Source: Armigeres subalbatus (lineage: Eukaryota; Arthropoda; Insecta; Diptera; Culicidae). Taken from it: a DNA stretch of 64,000 nucleotides. The notes beneath the pieces were generated by a model. The model did not search any database. It had not been told where the DNA came from and worked only from the letters and a program-made list of their open reading frames with translations. The stretch lies in the NCBI RefSeq assembly GCF_024139115.2, contig NC_085141.1, positions 216,913,783 to 216,977,782 of the forward strand. The letters are read 5' to 3'. The position numbers and the translations under genes are program-made. Positions 45,073-56,290 of this stretch are shown piece by piece. Numbering within the stretch: position 1 is the first letter of the stretch; each line of letters begins with the position of its first letter.

Positions 45073-46070
45073 AACTTGACTAGCGATATTAGAAATATTA
45101 ATAATAAACAACATTAAATTTTTTTACGTGTAGTTGATTCGCTGAATCATTTGACCTAACGCGTAGTGCATAGTTTTTCTACTCGCTGAAAAAGTGTGGA
45201 TAGATATATTTAGAGAACAGCATTTTGTCGAGTACGCCATTGAGTCTTTGTTAGAGACTCTTTTATGTCCGACAGCTTTTGTTTCTCACCATTTTGCGTT
45301 TTCCTTTTGTTTCATAGTGAGCACCGATCTTGGCACCGATAAAACGCCATTGACATCGTCATAGATTGCAAGTTGAGTGCACCGGACTCATGGTGAGCAT
45401 TTCACCCTAAGTGTCAGAGAGGAAGCGAAGTGAGTGGCTTTCCAGTGAGTGTGCTAGACGACAAGCCGTTTGTTTACAACCGGGTGCAGTGAATGCATAG
45501 AAGTGCATCTCGTGAAGTGAAGAGTAGCTGTTGGTGTGGTGTTGCTAGCGAAAGCCTTCCAAAGGAGTTATTTGTTGCTGTTGTTGCTGTCTGCTGTTGG
45601 CGTGCCCCGACGAAGGAAGAATTTGCTGCTGCTGTTGCTGTTGGATGAGAGGATCTTGCCTGTGTATTTTGAGTCAACGGTTTGTGGGTTTGAGTTACCA
45701 CCGCAGGAAATCGGGCTGTTTTGTTTTTGATTGACGGTGCGCAGTTGCATCGTGCCTAGGGTGTTTGCCCTTATAACAGCCCTGGTATTTCAGATATGTG
45801 TTTTTATTTTCTTATTTTGCAGTGAGACTTTGATTTTGTGCATTGATAAATAATAATATATAGTATTTAATACTATTAGGGTTTCGCCTCATAAAGATTT
45901 CCGTTCTTTAAAAAAACATTTATCATATCATCTTAGAATCTACTGGCTTTCACATTCCAAAGAAATAAAATAAAAAGTCTATTAAAAATCTTGAGAAAAT
46001 CAACAAAGGCTTGAATAACTTAAACAGAAAATATATGACATTTGTTTATTTATATGTAGAAACCGGATGA

Positions 46071-46900
46071 GTGCCAATGTTTTTCATCGAATCATGGCCT
46101 ACATTGATTGAAAAATGTAAATATTTTCTACCTCTTGAATGTCAAAAAGGCACTCACTCGGCCGCCATTATCGAGCGCAAAATACTGGATATAGATATTT
46201 TTTCTGCATATTTTATTTGTTGTTTTTCTATATCAAGGATGTCTATTAATCCAACGTCTGAGCCCTGGTCTGAGCCGTTCATTACGGGAACAATACCTTT
46301 TTCTCAATATCTTGAACAACTGGAATGGTTGTTTGAACACAATAATTATACCGAAGACAGATATAAAACATCATTTCTTGCCGTTTGCGGTACGGAGGTG
46401 TTTTCACAATTGAAGCTTTTGTTCCCGGGACAGAGCTTAAGGTGCCTGCCAGAGTAGACGCGTGTACGCGACGCGGCGCGAAAATTGCACACAAAGGAAT
46501 AACAATCAATAATAACGAGCTGTCAAATCGTATGGACGCTTCGCTTCGCTTCGCACTTCGCGTCTACCCTGGCCGCACCCTAAGAGACTTGTCTTACAAA
46601 CAGATTACCGATAGATTAAAGCAACATTATGACAAAAAGGACTCGGATGTTATTCACAGCTATCGTTTTTGGACGCGTAGACAGAAGCAACACGAAAAGG
46701 CAGTTGATTTCGTTTTAGATGTAAAACATTTAGCTGAACAGTGCGACTTTGGAGATTTCAAAAACAGAGCAATTAGAGACGTTTTGGTAATCGGATTAAA
46801 TGATCGTAATTTACAGAAGAGGCTTTTCGATGAAGATGATCTAACGGCGGCTAAAGCTGAAAAGATCATTGTCAACCAAGAGCTTGCTTCAGACTGAGAT
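46071..46900 (+). pseudogene. Gypsy-type gag (capsid region), interrupted by a small MITE and a frameshift
   Basis: The first part reads FSQYLEQLEWLFEHNN and FSQLKLLFPG. After an insertion at 46449-46572 it resumes PGRTLRDLSYKQITDRLKQH and continues to EKIIVNQELAS. This is the capsid-type gag common in mosquito Gypsy elements. It then shifts frame (about 46880-46900) before the nucleocapsid knuckle that opens the next block. Not functional as it stands. Confidence 0.72.
46449..46572. mobile_element. 124-bp MITE-like insertion in gag
   Basis: CCAGAGTAGACGCG at the left and CGCGTCTACCCTGG at the right are inverted with one mismatch. The interior has cgcgacgcggcgcg and a cgcttcgcttcgc run. The flanks both encode an FPG/YPG-like motif, so the joint may also reflect recombination between two copies. 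Confidence 0.6.
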
Positions 46901-49342
46901 TTTAAGCAATAATGATGAAAAAAAAGTTGGAATAGTAGCTCGTTTAGGTCGCAAAGAAGACCGTGCTTATCGAGAGACCAGATTCAGGAATAGAAGTAGG
47001 AGTAATAATCGTCAGTTTAGGAATCGATATGGTGGAAATTACGACGACAAAAGAGACAGCTATTCCGAAAACCGCTTTTTGTGTTCCTACTGTAAGAAGC
47101 GAGGTCATACTCGAAAGTATTGCTACCGTCTAAAAAGTAAAAGTCCGCGTAAACCTGAAACTAGTGTAAAGTTTTTGAGTTCTCCAAAGCCTTCTAGTTC
47201 CGGTACAGATGGGTTGTTCAAACGCTTAAAAGAAGATTTGGAAACAGATTCTGAAGATGATATGCCGTGTTTGATGATCTCATCTGCAAATAAAATCAGC
47301 GAACCTTGTTATGTAGATGCAACGATAGAAAAGCGTAGATTGACCATGGAAATAGATTGTGGATCGGCCGAAAGTGTCATCTCCGAGGAATTGCTTTTGC
47401 GAAAGTTAAAAAATCTCCCCATAGAGGCCTGCAATAAGCGTTTGGTTGTCATTGATGGGAAAAAGCTGAAAGTTGTTGGAAAAGTTCAAGTGCGGGTGCA
47501 ATTAGGCGACATCCAGAAGGAATTGTACTTGGTGATTTTGCGTTGTGAAAACGATTTCATCCCATTGATGGGGCGTAGCTGGCTGGATGTTTTTTACGTT
47601 GGTTGGAGAAGCGCTTTTGAGAAACCCATTGCGGCTGTTGACAGGATCAATTCGATAAATGACGACGACGCTATTATTGAGCTGAAAAGTAAGTTTCCAT
47701 CGGTTTTCGACAAGGATTTATCTCATCCGATAGTAGGTTTTGAAGGAGATTTGGTTTTAAAGGATAACAGACCAATTTTAGGAGAGCGTATGAAGTTCCG
47801 CTTCGTTTACGACAGAAGGTATTAGAGCATTTGGATAATTTAGAAAACAATGGTATTATTACCCCGGTAGAAGCCAGCGAGTGGGCGTCACCAGTTGTAG
47901 TAGTGATTAAAAAGAACCAAGACATACGTTTAGTAATTGACTGCAAAGTGTCAATCAATAAGGTGATCGTCCCCAATTCATATCCTTTGCCTTTGGCGCA
48001 AGACCTTTTTGCTACATTAGCCGGTTCCAAAGTTTTTTGTTCGCTGGATTTGACAGGTGCTTACACACAGCTGCTTCTTTCCAAACGGTCAAGAAAGTTT
48101 ATGATCATAAACACTATCAAAGGGCTTTATGTCTACAATAGGCTTCCACAGTGGGCCTCGTCAAGCGCGTCAATCTTCCAAAAAGTCATGGATCAGGTGC
48201 TTCAAGGATTGGAATATGTGTCGTGCTACCTTGACGACGTTTTAATAGCCGGGAAGGATTACGAAGATTGTAAAAAGAAACTTCACTTAGTTTTGGATCG
48301 TTTAGCCAAGGCTAACATCAAGGTGAACTTCGACAAATGTAATTTTTTTGTAACTGTGCTCCCATATCTCGGACATGTTTTGACTGACAAAGGAATGCTG
48401 CCTTGTCCAAATAAAGTTGAAACCATCCGCGAAGCTAAGGCTCCGCAGAATGTTTCTGAGCTGAAAGCCTTTTTGGGGTTGGTTACATATTATGCCAAGT
48501 TTATACCAAACTTATCTACCCGTATTAAATGTTTATACGCTTGTTTACCTGTTTTATTTGGAATCATGTATACCTGTTTTATTTGGAATCATGAATGTAG
48601 TAAAGTTTTTGAAGAATGTAAACATTTTCTATTAAAACCTAACCTTTTAGAATATTTCGATCCAGATAAACCTGTTGTTTTAGTTACTGACGCATCCTCA
48701 TACGGACTGGGCGGAGTTTTGGCTCATGTAGTTGACGGAGAGGAAAGACCTGTGAGTTTTACTTCGTTTACTTTGAATGAAGCACAATGAAAATATCCTA
48801 TTTTGCAGCTAGAAGCCTTAGCTGTCGTTAGCACTGTAAAAAAATTCCACAAATTTTTGTATGGAAAAAGTTTTACCATCTACACAGACCACAAACCCCT
48901 TATTGGAATTTTTGGAAAGGAAGGGAAGAACGCGCTTTCGGTTACACGATTGCAGCGTTACGTAATGGAATTATCCATATATGATTATGAAATCATTTAT
49001 CGGCAATCTTCTAAAATGGGTAACGCCGATTTTTGTTCCAGGTTTCCTATTGCCCAAGAGGTACCACATGAACTGACTCGTGAATACATTAAAAGTTTGA
49101 ACTTTACAAATACATTCCCGCTTGACTATAAAGAAGTGGCAAAGGAAACCAGAAAAGTGGCAAAGGAAACCAGCAGCACTGACGATAGCTCTGATTTCTA
49201 CGGTTTTGCGGCCGATTCTTTCATTTTTTCGGGGGAGGATGTCGGTCCTTCCAACAATACGAGGCATACGCCGATCAACGAGAATCGACGTTCGAAGAGA
49301 AAACGTATTAAAAAGAACAAATCGGATTATGTGTATTACTAG
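46869..49342 (+). pseudogene. Gypsy-type nucleocapsid and pol: protease, RT, RNase H; integrase deleted
   Basis: Order: CCHC knuckle CSYCKKRGHTRKYC (~residues 75-88); aspartic protease MEIDCGSAESVISEELL; RT with YPLPLAQDLFATLAG, FCSLDLTGAYTQ and the active site SCYLDDVLIAG (Val where Ile is usual); RNase H VLVTDASSYGLGGVL, then IYTDHKPL. Breaks: a one-base shift near 47793, and an in-frame TGA at 48788-48790. After RNase H the frame passes through a 22-bp tandem duplication (about 49133-49176, KEVAKETRKVAKET) directly into a short basic C-terminal tail. The integrase H2C2 and DDE motifs are absent. Confidence 0.8.
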
Positions 49343-49395
49343 TTCTTTATAGTTAATAATAATGAAGTTATATCAGAAATTAATAGTGTAATTTA

Positions 49396-49560
49396 GGGAA
49401 GATCCATAAAGTACGTCACGCAAAAATTGGCGATTTTCGACCCCCCCTCCCCCCTTTGTCACACTTTTTGTATTAAACCTCTAAATTTTTTGTATGAGTC
49501 GTCACGCTGCTCGGAACCCCCCTCCCCCCTAGGAGCGTGACGTACTTTGTGGATGGCCCC
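49396..49560. mobile_element. MITE with TACGTCACG ends, upstream of the 3' LTR
   Basis: GATCCATAAAGTACGTCACG and the complement of GGCCATCCACAAAGTACGTC flank polyC/polyT tracts (cccccctcccccc). It is distantly like family B (6717-6874, 62213-62366). It sits between the gag-pol remnant and the 3' LTR. Confidence 0.65.
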
Positions 49561-49670
49561 TTACGATTAAGCATGTCAGTTTTGCTAGTGCTATCCGAAT
49601 AATTTCTGTTAAAAAGTATAAATTTGAATTGTCTGAATGCCTATGATTTTCTATCTTAAGGATGAAGGAG

Positions 49671-49884
49671 TTGTAGAGGTGTGAGAATGCCCTTTCGAAT
49701 TTAGTTCAGTTCGGTAAAATGAACGGTCACCCGAGGACTAACTGCGCGAATTGAGAGTAAGAAGAGAGAGCGTAGGTTAAAGGTGATGTAACCGAATAGG
49801 AGAAATATAGTGGTTGTATACTTTGGATTGTGAACTGGAAAACAAGTGTTTTAATAAACCTCCCACCGAAATAAGGACTTAACA
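49671..49884 (+). repeat. 3' LTR of Gypsy-type element
   Basis: 214 bp, TTGTAGAGG ... GACTTAACA, preceded by a purine tract and followed by CGTG (49885-49888). No difference from the 5' LTR was seen. Confidence 0.88.
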
Positions 49885-50009
49885 CGTGTATATGTTGGTA
49901 TCGTGTTCTAAAGACATTTTCTTCTTCTATCTCAATCACATGTTAAATTCCGTTTACTGAATCGGAAAAGTAAAGAATCGAAACAAAATTCTTTCAACAG
50001 TATCCACCT

Positions 50010-50209
50010 GACCCTTTCGGCCATATAGGTTTCGGCTTAATGGTTTGTTCGGCCTAGTGGCATTCGGCCAAATGGTTTTCGGCCAAACGATCCTTCCACG
50101 TTTAGGGTCATTTGGCCGAATAGTGTAAATAAGTTTCCTTACGAAGTGAGAAGTGAGTAGTGAGAAGCAAAAAGGAAGAAGGAAGAAGGAAGAAGAAAGT
50201 AGGAGGAAA
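50010..50209. repeat. TTCGGCC-rich left flank of the satellite block
   Basis: Words such as CATTCGGCCAAATGG, TTTCGGCC and GTCATTTGGCCGAATAGTG repeat with alternating orientation. Similar words recur at 53385-53425 beyond the satellite (CACTATTCGGCCAATTGG). This suggests one foldback-like element whose interior is the purine satellite. It ends in the first GGAAGAA units (about 50170-50209). Confidence 0.55.
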
Positions 50210-50217
50210 GAACAAGG

Positions 50218-51600
50218 CAGAGATGCATCTGAACACGAGGACGCGTGTTCGTGTTCAAAACGTTTTGAACACAGCACACTGTTCAAGAGCACTGACCCAA
50301 CTTAGCAACTTGTATCCTATACACGTAAAAAAAAGCGTTTTTTTTTTATTTATTAAATTAAATTCATATCCATTATTACGTCTACCGGCATGAACTTCAT
50401 TGCTCGTCCAATAATGATCATTTCATATTTGAATGTTAAGTATTTAGCATGTTGATATATTGTATTTCATTTGACAATAAAAAGTATAAGTTTTGCCTAA
50501 TGGCAAAAATGTATAAGGATAAACTTATACTTTCGACTCGAAGTGGATTTGCGAAAAACATGGCGCTAGAAACTGGCTGGAACATTACCAAGCATTTAAT
50601 CAGGTAAATATTTCATGAAATCTGAAGCTTATTATAATTAATCCATTTTATCTTTGTTCAGCAGCGAACGTAAACGAATATTCTAAATTTGCTCTCCAGT
50701 TAAACCGGAACATCCTAATCTCTTATAAGAGATATTATAATATTAATCAACAAGAATAGGTGAGACAAAATACCCGTGCCAGTTTACTGAAGTTATTGAT
50801 CTTAAATATAACAACTCATACACACTTAAATTATTTGGCAGATCTCGGCAAAATTTTTGCCGAGATTCCAACAGCCAAGATCTCGGTAATATTTTTTACT
50901 GAAATTCGGTAATTCCTTTACCGAAATTCGGCAAAGTTGATTTTTTGCCGAGATCTCGGTAACGATTACCGATGACTCGGTAAAGTTTACCGAAATCTCG
51001 GTAAAAATTTTACCGAAATTCGTCGAAATTATTACCAATATCTCGGCTGTTGGATTCTCGGCAATCGGTAAACTTAGAATTTTAAGTGTGTACGGCAATG
51101 TTGAGAGAAATTCGCCAGCAGCTGAGATACATTATTTTTGATACATTATTTTTGCAGGTCCATCATCGTCCAGCAGGTGAATCGATAGCTACGGAATGGA
51201 CATGAAATGTATAAGTTTCATGTTATGAATATCATTCGAATGTCTCATAACCTTCATCTGAACAATGCATATGGTTTATACAGAATTCGCAATGGCAAAA
51301 ATGTATGTGTATTGGCAAATATAATCATTAAGAAAATTTATTTTCGTGTAGGAAAACAAATTCAAACGACGGCATGCTACACATTTTTCGGCTGGTAATG
51401 GAACACGTGGGCATCTAACGGATAGAAATCAAGCATGCTCGTATGTTTTTGCATACCTAGTTCCAAATCTAAGGAATCTTAGTTACCATGATCGTTTTGA
51501 TTGCGTACCAACCCAGTGCACACTGAACAGTGTTCAGAGATCAAAACTAAGAACACCAAGGCACGCTCTTGGTTCATGTTCTGTTCAGGATGCATCTCTG
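50218..51600. mobile_element. hAT-like non-autonomous element with perfect 8-bp TSD
   Basis: The ends CAGAGATGCATCTGAACA and the complement of CAGAGATGCATCCTGAACAG. GAACAAGG flanks at 50210-50217 and 51601-51608. CAG-starting TIRs and an 8-bp duplication fit hAT. It split a GGAAGAA satellite and itself contains a TA-flanked MITE (50821-51090). No transposase recognised. Confidence 0.82.
50821..51090. mobile_element. TA-flanked MITE built of CTCGGTAA/TTACCGA words
   Basis: The ends CACACTTAAATT and the complement of CACACTTAAAATTC are flanked by TA. The body is a chain of short palindromes: GATCTCGGTAA, TTACCGAAATTCGG, GCCGAGATCTCGG. Nested in the hAT-like element. Confidence 0.75.
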
Positions 51601-51608
51601 GAACAAGG

Positions 51609-53350
51609 GTGAAGGAAGAAGGGTTAGGGAAGAGGAAAAAAGGAAGAATGAAGAAGGAAGAATGAAGAAGGAAGAATGAAGAAGGAAGAATGAAGAAGGA
51701 AGAATGAAGAAGGAAGAATGAAGAAGGAAGAATGAAGAAGGAAGAATGAAAAAGAAAGAAGGAAGAAGAACGAAAACGAAGGAAAAAGGTATAAGAAAGA
51801 AAGAAGAAGGAAATAGGAAGGAAGAAGAAGGGATAAGGAGGAAGGAAGAAGGAAGAAAGAAGAAGGCTGAAGGAAGAAAGTAGAAGAAAGAAGGAAAAAG
51901 GATGAAGAAAGAAGGAAGAAGGGAGAGGGAAGAAGGAAAAAGGAAGAAGGAAGAAAGAAGAAGAAAAAAGGAAAACGAACAAGGAAGAAGGAAGAAAGGA
52001 GAAGGAAGCAGTAAGCAGGAAGAAAGAAGAAGGAAGAAAGAAAAAGGAAGAAGGAATAATGAAAAAGGAAGAAGGAAGAAGAAAGAAGAAAGAAGGAAGA
52101 AGGAAGAAGGAAGAAGGAAGAAGGAAGAAGGAAGAAGGAAGAAGGAAGAAGGAAGAAGAAAGAAGGAAGAAGGAAGAAGGAAGAAGGCAGAAGGAGGAAG
52201 GAAGAAGGAAGAAGGAAAGAGGAAGCAAGAAGAAGGAAAAGGAAGAAGGAAGAAGGAAGAAAGAAGAAGGAAGCAGAAAGAAGGAAGAGAAGCAGTAAGC
52301 AAGAAGAAGGAAGAAAGAAAAAGGAAGAAGGAAGAAAGAAAAAGGAAGAAGAACTAAGTAAGAAGGAAGAAGGAAGAGAAGAAGGAAGAAGGAAGAAAGA
52401 AAAGAAAGAAGGAAGAAGGAAGAAGGAAGAAGGAAGAAGGAAGAAGGAAGAAGGAAGAAGGAAGAAGGAAGAAGGAAGAAGCAAGAAGGAAGAAGGAAGA
52501 AGGAAGAAGGAAGAAGGAAGAAGGAAGAAGGAAGAAGGAAGAAGGAAGAAGGAAGAAGGAAGAAGGAAGAAGGAAGAAGGAAGAAGGAAGAAAAAAGAAG
52601 GAAGAAGGAAGAAAGAAGAAGGAAGCAGAAAGAAGGAAGAAGGAAGCAAGAAAAAGGAAGAAAGAAAAAGGAAGGAGGAAGAAGAAAGAAGTAAGAAGGA
52701 AGAAGGAAGAAAGAAAAGAAAGAAGGAAGAAGGAAGAAAGAAGAAAGAAAAGAAAGAAGGAAGAAGGAAGAAGGAAAAAGAAAGAAGGAAGAAGGAAGAA
52801 GGAAGAAGGAAGAAGGAAGAAAGAAAAAGGAAGAAGGAAGAAGGAAGAAAGAAGAAGGAAGAAAAAAGAAGGAAGAAGGCAGAAAGAGGAAAGAAGAAGG
52901 AAGAAGGAAAAGGAAGAAGGGAGAAGGAAAATGAAGAAGGAAGAAGGAAAAGGAAGAAGGAAGAAGGAAGAAGGAAAAGGAAGAAGGAAGAAGGAAGAAG
53001 GAAGAAGGAAGAAAGAAGAAGGAAGAAGGAAAAGGAAGAAGGAAGAAGGAAGAAGGAAGAAGGAAGAAGGAAGAAGGAAGAAGGAAGAAGGAAGAAGGAA
53101 GAAGGAAGAAGGAAGAAGGAAGAAGGAAGAAGGAAGAAGGAAGAAAGAAGAAGGAAGAAAGAAGAAGAAAGAAGTAAGAAGGAAGAAGGAAGAGAAGAAG
53201 AAAGAAAAAGAAAGAAGGAAGAAGGAAGAAGGAAGAAGAAAGAAGGAAGAAGGAAGAAGGAAGAAGAAGGATGAACGAAGAAGGAAGAAGGAAAACAATA
53301 TAAAGGAAGAAGGAAGAAAGAAAGAGAAAGAAGAAAGAAGTAGGAAGAAG
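51609..53350. repeat. GGAAGAA purine satellite, about 1.7 kb
   Basis: Nearly uninterrupted tandem 7-mers (GGAAGAA) with variants such as GAAAGAA, GGAAAAA, GAATGAA and GAGAAGAA. Complementary frames spell long LPSSFFLLPSSFF-type peptides with no biological meaning. Interspersed variant blocks (e.g. gaagcaagaagaagg near 52220, 52290, 52640) hint at higher-order duplication. A mirror purine/pyrimidine tract like this can form triplex DNA. Confidence 0.92.
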
Positions 53351-53517
53351 GAGCACTCGTAAACTGATGTCAAATTCTTTTTCACTATTCGGCCAATTGG
53401 CATCCGGCCAAATGGCCTGATACACCGATGATAATGATGATGTTGCGAAGTCGCTTGGAAAACGCTGGTTGTGCAGCAGAGTTCAACATGACAGCTCATG
53501 CGCAACAGCGTTATACA

Positions 53518-53619
53518 ATGTTCGCACTAGGGCCTTGTAACATGTTATTCGGCTATCTTGATGAGCTTTATTTTGTCGATAATTTGAATAAGATGTTATT
53601 CAGGCCCTAGTGCGAACAT
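53518..53619. mobile_element. 102-bp MITE-like inverted repeat
   Basis: ATGTTCGCACTAGGGCCT and its complement are the ends; AACATGTTATTC / GATGTTATTC recur inside. It lies just after the satellite's right flank. Confidence 0.6.
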
Positions 53620-53873
53620 AGTATTAGTAGCGAATGAAGAGAGAAAATGTGGTAGTATATTGTCGGCGTAGCACCAAGTTAGAATTCGGAAGTCGGGACT
53701 TCCGAACCGAACTTTCTTCCGAAGTTTTATTTGTCAAACTAATTGATGCGTTGTTTAGCGCATCTTTAGGCGAATCCAGCGCACTCCTTCCGAAGCTGGA
53801 AAGTTGCCTGTATCTGGAGAAAAATCCAACTTCGGTATAAAAAGCTGTATAAATTTATTCCAGATAGACAATA
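53620..53873. other. Unclassified, with ttccgaa-type palindromes
   Basis: Words such as ggaagtcgggacttccgaa and aaaaatccaacttcgg suggest a decayed repeat. No gene. Confidence 0.35.
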
Positions 53874-54140
53874 CAGTAGCCGTTCGATAACTGCAAAATT
53901 TTTACTTTGCAGTTAACGAATGCCGTTCGATAACTGCAACGCATTCTAGAACTCAAACGGTTGTCAATCGACGTCAGATGCAATAAAAGCGCATCTAAAT
54001 GTGCATCCCAATGCAGCTGTCATCAAGTCTGACATCAGTTTGAAGTTTAGTGGTCCGATAACTGCAAAACTGTTGCAACTATCGAATTGCAGTTAAAAAG
54101 CATTGCAGTTAAATGACTTGCAGTTATCGAACGTCTACTG
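53874..54140. mobile_element. 267-bp pogo-like MITE, copy 2
   Basis: Same ends and interior as 44571-44837, flanked by TA. Differences seen include catcagtttg for catcattttg and tagtggtccg for tagttgtccg. Confidence 0.85.
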
Positions 54141-54144
54141 TATA

Positions 54145-55141
54145 TCCCAAGTAACATTTCAAGTTTTATTCCGCTCTAGAAATGGTTTTCAAGATCGAAT
54201 TACAAGAACTGACAATAAAACCCATTACTACAGGATTACCTTCTGATGACCACTATAAGAGTAAGATATGTCCAAGTGGCCCTCTCTAGATTACCACTAT
54301 AAACCTCTTATAAGAGTATATAAAAATCCGTTTCAAGCCGCCCGCAAAAAAGGGAATTTGGCTGCGGCAGCTGTCAAAAATTTGCTTTGAAAAAAGAGAA
54401 ACAAAATCTTGCAAACAAATAATAACAAACTAAAGTGTTGATGAAAATCATGATGAGGATGACTACAAAATAATACTTTTTTTAAAGTTTTTTCTCCAAT
54501 GTACTTTCATGGAAATGAGGTGCGCGCTCGATTTCATGGTGAAAGCTAGTGCAAAAATTAGATTAAGCACTACGCGCCCGAAAAATAATATAGTTTTGGG
54601 CAATGAATTTAAAATTATTATAATATCAATAACGTAAATCTTCACTGAACTAATTGATATTACACCCAGATATGTTTGTTTTTTATACCCTTTACCAAAA
54701 ACGTGTCTTTTGCGGCGAAAATACCGTCTAATCATAAATTCCAGTGATAAATTTCACTGACTTGAAGATGGTTCTCCATTTCCAATATGGCCATCATAGA
54801 TTTCGATCAGAAAAATGTTGCTCTTATTAAACACCGTTATAAACCCTTTGCAATGTAAATATTCTTATTGCGGTTATTCATTTGACCACATTACGACCCA
54901 AAATTATGGCTTTGATCAAGCTTTGAAAATTGGACTTATTATGCTCTTCGTTACAACCGTCGAGCTGCTAACAAGACCAGTCGGCATTTGACGTTTGAAG
55001 CTTTTCGAACAGATTTATTAGAGGTTTATTGATAGCAATAAGATCGCCAATAAATCTGAGCAACTAGCCATGGTGACTGCTGTCATAAATCCGCTATAAG
55101 AATTAAATAAATCTAACAAGCATGTAAATTGTTACTTGGGA
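54145..55141. mobile_element. ~1-kb element with TCCCAAGTAACA ends
   Basis: TCCCAAGTAACA at the left and TGTTACTTGGGA at the right. The interior has repeated TTATAAG/CTTATAAGAG words and no recognisable ORF. CCCAAGTAACA termini recur in insect repeats; superfamily not assigned. Confidence 0.6.
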
Positions 55142-55610
55142 TGGAAGGCAGTATACAGAAGGTAAACAGAAAAGTGAAAACAGAAACATAATTCGCGATT
55201 GCAGTTCAGAATTCAAAGTGAAAGTTAAGAGAAAGAAATAGTTTCAAAGATTCTTATCTAAATTCTCAAGTCAATAATTAGCCGAAAAGTGTAGTGATCG
55301 TTTGCTTCCTAAGAACCAGTGTGTATTTAAAACCTGAAAAGAAATGGATGATTAATTAACAACAAAAATAAACTATACTTACTTGTAGACACGGCGATAC
55401 TCTAAACTCCCCTGTAATTGAATTTGGACAATTAATCAAACGCTGATATTGGAATATAGTCGTAAGTACATCTAAAACATGTGGGATTATGAATGTACAT
55501 AGAAGATTATGTTTCGATATATATATATATTGCGTATTTCCAAAAAATAATCATAAACCATAATAATATTACCAGGAAGTTTGAACTTTTAATTTCTTGA
55601 AAAAGCTCTA
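55142..55610. other. Intergenic, no recognised feature
   Basis: AT-rich, with a short (AT)n run near 55515-55530. Nothing else supported. Confidence 0.3.
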
Positions 55611-55842
55611 AGGCTCTGTCTCATTTGGAGAATTAAACTGAAGTTAAACTCAAAAGTGACATTTCAACAATAATCGAGTAACCCTGCTTGCAGAGCAAGA
55701 TTACTTTTGACAGATATCGAATCATTTTGCATCAATATCTTGTTGGAATTGCTGGGTAGCACCAGCCATTCTTATGGCCGGGTTATTTTCTAATTTTCGA
55801 ACTGTCACTTTTAAGTTTAATTCTCCAAATGAGACCGGCCCT
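55611..55842. mobile_element. MITE with GTCTCATTTGGAGAATTAAA arms
   Basis: The left arm AGGCTCTGTCTCATTTGGAG and right arm (complement of AGGGCCGGTCTCATTTGGAG) continue through AATTAAACT and AAAAGTGACA. About 45-bp imperfect inverted repeats around an AT-rich core. No ORF. Confidence 0.7.
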
Positions 55843-56279
55843 AAGAATTCTTGATCACTTTTTGGGTTGAGCTTCACCTTAAAAAAACTCGTTCGTCCTT
55901 CATAAAAGAGGAAGAACTGTTTAAGTAATTCGGGGCAAAAATGACTCTATGAAATCTCCTAGGTAACCTTTTTGAAAAAGGATTATCTGTTTGAATTCAA
56001 AAAAAATCAGGAACGGCATCAATGATAAGTTTAACCGCTGCTTAACTATGAAATTATGAACTAGATTGTTTTGTACAAATGGAAATTGAACTCCTTGAAT
56101 AGTAATGGTTATCCAGATGATATGGGCTTAGCATAATCATGGGTAGGACAATGCCTGGTTGTTCAACACAGGTGCTATCATGAGACATGTCATCAACTCA
56201 CGGCCATTGGTCAAGTGTAAGCTCTTAAGCATTGCTTCCTCATACTACTTTCCGTATAAACTTGAAACGACAGTCAGTT
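55843..56279. other. Intergenic; short match to the 8945 region
   Basis: ataatcatgggtaggacaat at about 56137 also occurs at about 8946. No gene recognised. Confidence 0.35.
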
Positions 56280-56290
56280 GTTGTCCAAAT

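Larger units (their letters stand above)
43993..49884 (+). mobile_element. Ty3/Gypsy-type LTR element lacking integrase, CGTG TSD
   Basis: Identical 214-bp LTRs and a CGTG duplication (43989-43992, 49885-49888) mark a complete insertion. A polypurine tract (aaggatgaaggag) abuts the 3' LTR. The interior has a 1.86-kb leader holding two MITE-like repeats, a broken gag, a broken pol with protease, RT and RNase H, and no integrase. It was probably mobilised in trans or became defective very recently. Confidence 0.85.

Noticed and set aside
51479..53505. Several 340-650-codon ORFs rich in LPSSFFL on the minus strand (and KKEEGRRKKEEG on the plus strand)
   Set aside because: They are translations of a 7-bp GGAAGAA satellite open in all frames; there is no protein-like composition, start context or domain.
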